From CAYSPU01 sp964432995 (GTDB lineage: Bacteria; Verrucomicrobiota; Verrucomicrobiia; Limisphaerales; JAHDYP01), in NCBI GenBank assembly GCA_964432995.1, contig CAYSPU010000135.1:1-15993 (forward strand): a DNA stretch of 15,993 nt, given 5' to 3'. Positions 13,314 through 15,993 of this stretch are shown here, one piece after another. The notes beneath the pieces were generated by a model. That model saw nothing but the letters and a program-made list of their open reading frames with translations, ran no database searches and was not told the origin of the DNA. The translations under genes and the position numbers were made by a program. Every line of letters starts with the position of its first letter. Positions within the stretch are counted from its first letter, which is position 1.

Positions 13314-15993
13314 ATCGCGCGTGGCCTGAATCCGGGCCACGCCGTCCGGCACGGGCGGCGCAAGCAGGCTCTGGTCGGGAATGCGCGTCAGGAAGGGCCG
13401 GCTCAACATGAGGCGCTTGAGGTGGATCAACTGCGTTGCCCCCGGAAGGTCGAGTGCTTGGTGCCAGGGCGTGACAACATCCCAGAGCGGCCAGCGGCCG
13501 GTGTCGTACATCTGCCAGATCGGATGGGCGCCGTAAGTGTGGCCAAACGCGCCGGCAAAGACGGCCCAATAGGCGTTGCGCCGGACCTGCAAGGCGCCTA
13601 CGGGACGCTTGGGCGGCAGCGCGTCGGGCGGGTATTCGTAGGCCGGCTCGCCGTCAAAGGTGGGCTTGGGCGGTTGCAGGGCGTAGTCGCGTTCGACCGG
13701 GAAGTAGTTCGCGTTCTGCGGGCTGTGCTCGCTTTGCAGCATGTTGAAGTCGAGCCAATCGGTCTGGTGGAACCAGCGTGAGGAACTGGCGCCGCCCCGG
13801 GGATGGAAGGTGATGAGCTGCCGTTGCCCCACCACTTCGCGGATGCCATGCGCCATCGCCGTCCACACCGCTGCCGTGTTGTCCGCCAAGCGATCGCCGC
13901 CCAGCACCCAGATGATCGGTTTGTTGCCGTATCGCCGCGCGAGGAAGCGGCCGTAGCCGGCGGCGTTCTGCGCGTTGAAGAAGTCCGCGTCGGGCCGGCC
14001 GGCGTCGGCGCCGCCCACGTAGCGTCCCCAGGAAGGCAGCATACCGATGCACAGCCCCAGTTCGGAGGCGCGGTCCACGATGTAGTCCACATGGGCGAAG
14101 TACTCCTCGTTGGGCCGGCGGCTGTCGAAGTCGTGGAACGGCAAGTGTCCATAGGCGTTGGGCGTGCGGAGGCCATCGAGCTCGGCGACCACGACGGCTT
14201 GAATGACCGTGAAGCCATGCCGGGCGCGATTGGCCAGATAGCGATCGGCTTCCTCGCGGTCGAGCCGATGGAACAATTCCCAGGCGGTGTCGCCCAGGTA
14301 GAAGAAAGGCTGGCCGTTGGCCTGCATCAGAAAGCGGCGGTTCTCCGAGACGCGCAATTCAGGCAGTGGCACGGCGCGGGGCGGCGGGCTTTGCACGCGC
14401 GGTGCCGCAGGTGGTGTGGCCGGAGCCACGGCCGGCTTGGTGGGGCCTTGCAGCGCGCGAATCTGTTCAAGGGTCAACGCCCCCGTGCCGTCCAGGGCGC
14501 TGCCATGCACACGGATTTCGTCCAGTATTCCGCGGAACATGCGGTCGGCGGCTTCAGGGCGGGTGAGGCGGTTGAAGTGGCCGACGGCGAGCGGGCCGAG
14601 GTCTTCACCGACCGGGCCGCGATCGTAAGCGACGGTGGCATCCAAAGCGGCCTGGCGTTCGGGCGTGCCGAAGTAGAACTTCACTTCGGCCGGCGAGCGG
14701 GTGGCGTCATAGGCCACGGCGAAAAACCGCCAGTTGGCCGCCGGCGCACCGGGCTGCGCGGGAATCTGGCGGGCCGAACTGCGTGCGGGTGAACCGTCGG
14801 GCCATTGATTCACGCCCAGTTGCAGGCTGCCGTCGCCGGTCATCACCAGATCGAAACCGTCGCCGCCCTGGTTGATGGACGATACGATGCGGTTGCCGCC
14901 GCTGCCCACCTGTGCGCTGCGGCAGTTGATCCAACCGGAGAGAGTGAAGGATTTCAGACCCTTGAGGGCTGCCAACAAGTCGTCCGTCAGTTCCACCGCG
15001 CGGTTGGCCGGGGTGCTGCCGAAGTCGAGCGCAGCGGCTCCTCCGCCAGGGGGGGTGTTCGTAGTCCAAGCAAGCTGCTTGTCCGTGAGGGCGAGGGTGG
15101 GATGAGCATGGGCGGAGACGCCGGTGTTGGCGGTCACCTGGCCGCGGCCCTCGTTGAAGCGCAATTCCATAATCGGCCGCGAAGCGTCGTGCGCCTCGAA
15201 GGCTACGCGCGCGGGCGCCGTCAGGCGGTTGGGTGGCGTGGACTGGTCTTGCAGCTCGCGCACGGTCAACGTATAGCGCGTGCCATCGGCAAGGCCGCTG
15301 GTGGACAGGACGACCGTGTTGAGGTCGGCGCCGGCCTTGGCGGCCAATATCCTCACCGCGGGTTCAAGGGTGAAACGGTCCGCCGCTACACTGCGCGGAT
15401 CCAGCGCCTCGGTGAAATAGACCAGCACTTCATTCCGCGCCAGGCTAGCAGTGGCGGCCACCGGCATGGGCGGCGTGGTGTCGCGCAGTTTGGGATCATG
15501 ACGCAGCAGCAAGGCCCAGTCGCCATCGTCGGCTGGGGCCGGGGATAACCACCGCGGCCCGCTGGCCACCGGCGCCTCCGTCCATTGCCCGGAGCGCGGA
15601 TTGAACCAGCGGGCGTGATAATTGCCCGGGGCCAGCGTGACGCTGACGTTGCCGGGGCGCGGCAGATAGACGGCGTACAGCTTGCCGGTTTCGGCCAGGC
15701 AGAACGCGCCGCCACGCACGAGGTCGTTGCGGGGCGCCAGCCGCCACCAGTCGAACGAGGTGAAGAAATCCACCATGTGGGCGTAGCCGCCCAGCATGGT
15801 CATGGTGGGGTCGCCACGGCCGCTGACCCAGCCGCCGCCGGTGTCGGGCGGGAAACCGACGCCGCGATTGGCGGTCTCGCCGGCGGTTTGATAGCAGCCG
15901 GCCATCGCGATTTCCCAGGCGCAGCGGCGGCGCGTGTCGGCGGCGCGCTGGCCGGGCGTTTTCTCCCAGACATCTTCGTAGCCATATTCCTCG
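13284..15993 (-). CDS. Multi-domain glycoside hydrolase-like protein with two DUF4038 modules and a LamG domain (5' end off window, 3' end truncated)
   Basis: The frame is open through the right edge (EEYGYEDVWEKTPGQ before the first internal Met at 15905), so the N-terminus lies outside; 902 residues are visible. Reading from the right edge: the end of a first DUF4038 (apiosidase-like, GH140-related) domain, with AWEIAMAGCYQTAGETANRG and HMVDFFTSFDWW. Next is a collagen-bind-2-like beta domain (YAVYLPRPGNVSVTLAPGNY), about 15690-15560. An SbsA-type Ig-like segment (LVYFTEALDPRSVAADRFTL) spans about 15480-15220. A LamG/concanavalin domain (IMELRFNEGRGQ to MFRGILDEIRVHG) spans about 15180-14480, then a Pro/Ala linker. 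A second full DUF4038 domain runs from about 14360. Candidate catalytic acids are Asp in WVLGGDR (about 13890-13915) and Glu in FDGEPAYE (about 13635-13660). The expected second collagen-bind-2 domain is missing after IQATRDG. It is probably secreted and acts on plant or algal polysaccharide; the substrate is inferred only. Confidence 0.85.
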   Translation of the reverse strand, partial: EEYGYEDVWEKTPGQRAADTRRRCAWEIAMAGCYQTAGETANRGVGFPPDTGGGWVSGRGDPTMTMLGGYAHMVDFFTSFDWWRLAPRNDLVRGGAFCLAETGKLYAVYLPRPGNVSVTLAPGNYHARWFNPRSGQWTEAPVASGPRWLSPAPADDGDWALLLRHDPKLRDTTPPMPVAATASLARNEVLVYFTEALDPRSVAADRFTLEPAVRILAAKAGADLNTVVLSTSGLADGTRYTLTVRELQDQSTPPNRLTAPARVAFEAHDASRPIMELRFNEGRGQVTANTGVSAHAHPTLALTDKQLAWTTNTPPGGGAAALDFGSTPANRAVELTDDLLAALKGLKSFTLSGWINCRSAQVGSGGNRIVSSINQGGDGFDLVMTGDGSLQLGVNQWPDGSPARSSARQIPAQPGAPAANWRFFAVAYDATRSPAEVKFYFGTPERQAALDATVAYDRGPVGEDLGPLAVGHFNRLTRPEAADRMFRGILDEIRVHGSALDGTGALTLEQIRALQGPTKPAVAPATPPAAPRVQSPPPRAVPLPELRVSENRRFLMQANGQPFFYLGDTAWELFHRLDREEADRYLANRARHGFTVIQAVVVAELDGLRTPNAYGHLPFHDFDSRRPNEEYFAHVDYIVDRASELGLCIGMLPSWGRYVGGADAGRPDADFFNAQNAAGYGRFLARRYGNKPIIWVLGGDRLADNTAAVWTAMAHGIREVVGQRQLITFHPRGGASSSRWFHQTDWLDFNMLQSEHSPQNANYFPVERDYALQPPKPTFDGEPAYEYPPDALPPKRPVGALQVRRNAYWAVFAGAFGHTYGAHPIWQMYDTGRWPLWDVVTPWHQALDLPGATQLIHLKRLMLSRPFLTRIPDQSLLAPPVPDGVARIQATRDGRPGQDDAT

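Noticed and set aside
13803..14792. Plus-strand open frame of 329 codons opposite the glycoside hydrolase
   Set aside because: Antisense shadow; the minus strand has continuous DUF4038 and LamG homology.

Overview
The window is about 16 kb of GC-rich bacterial DNA. The gene content suggests an environmental Gram-negative bacterium, most likely Verrucomicrobiota (Limisphaerales/Pedosphaera-like) or a related PVC lineage. This is inferred from an outer-membrane TamB/Omp85 pair, a very large multi-domain DUF4038-type glycoside hydrolase with a LamG domain, and small hypothetical proteins of a kind I associate with that group. There is no rRNA or other phylogenetic marker apart from metK, so the assignment is tentative. 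I saw no tRNA, rRNA or CRISPR array.

Left part (1-2897): four proteins of unknown function in two divergent pairs. On the minus strand, a 185-aa protein overlaps by GTGA a GTG-start gene that runs off the left end. On the plus strand, 244-aa and 381-aa proteins overlap by ATGA. The 300-bp spacer between the pairs should hold both promoters.

Centre-left (2933-4903, minus strand): an apparent operon of a 100-aa protein with an integrase-N-terminus-like segment, then metK (S-adenosylmethionine synthetase), then a single-domain response-regulator-like protein. The phospho-acceptor aspartate of that protein is replaced by asparagine.

Centre (4904-6485): a divergent spacer, a very acidic 139-aa protein with an excellent ribosome binding site, a hairpin-rich spacer that looks like an interspersed repeat, and a small helical hypothetical protein.

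Centre-right (6539-12462): a TamB-like inner-membrane-anchored periplasmic protein translationally coupled (ATGA) to an Omp85-family outer-membrane barrel. Together they form an envelope-spanning TAM-type module for outer-membrane assembly or lipid transport. Third-position base use shifts steadily from G-rich to C-rich through this pair.

Right end (12715-15993): a plus-strand DNA-binding-like protein and a minus-strand tandem DUF4038 glycoside hydrolase converge on one CTAG that supplies both stop codons. Both products appear to lose their C-terminal part there, which suggests a rearrangement breakpoint or an assembly join. The hydrolase runs off the right end of the window.
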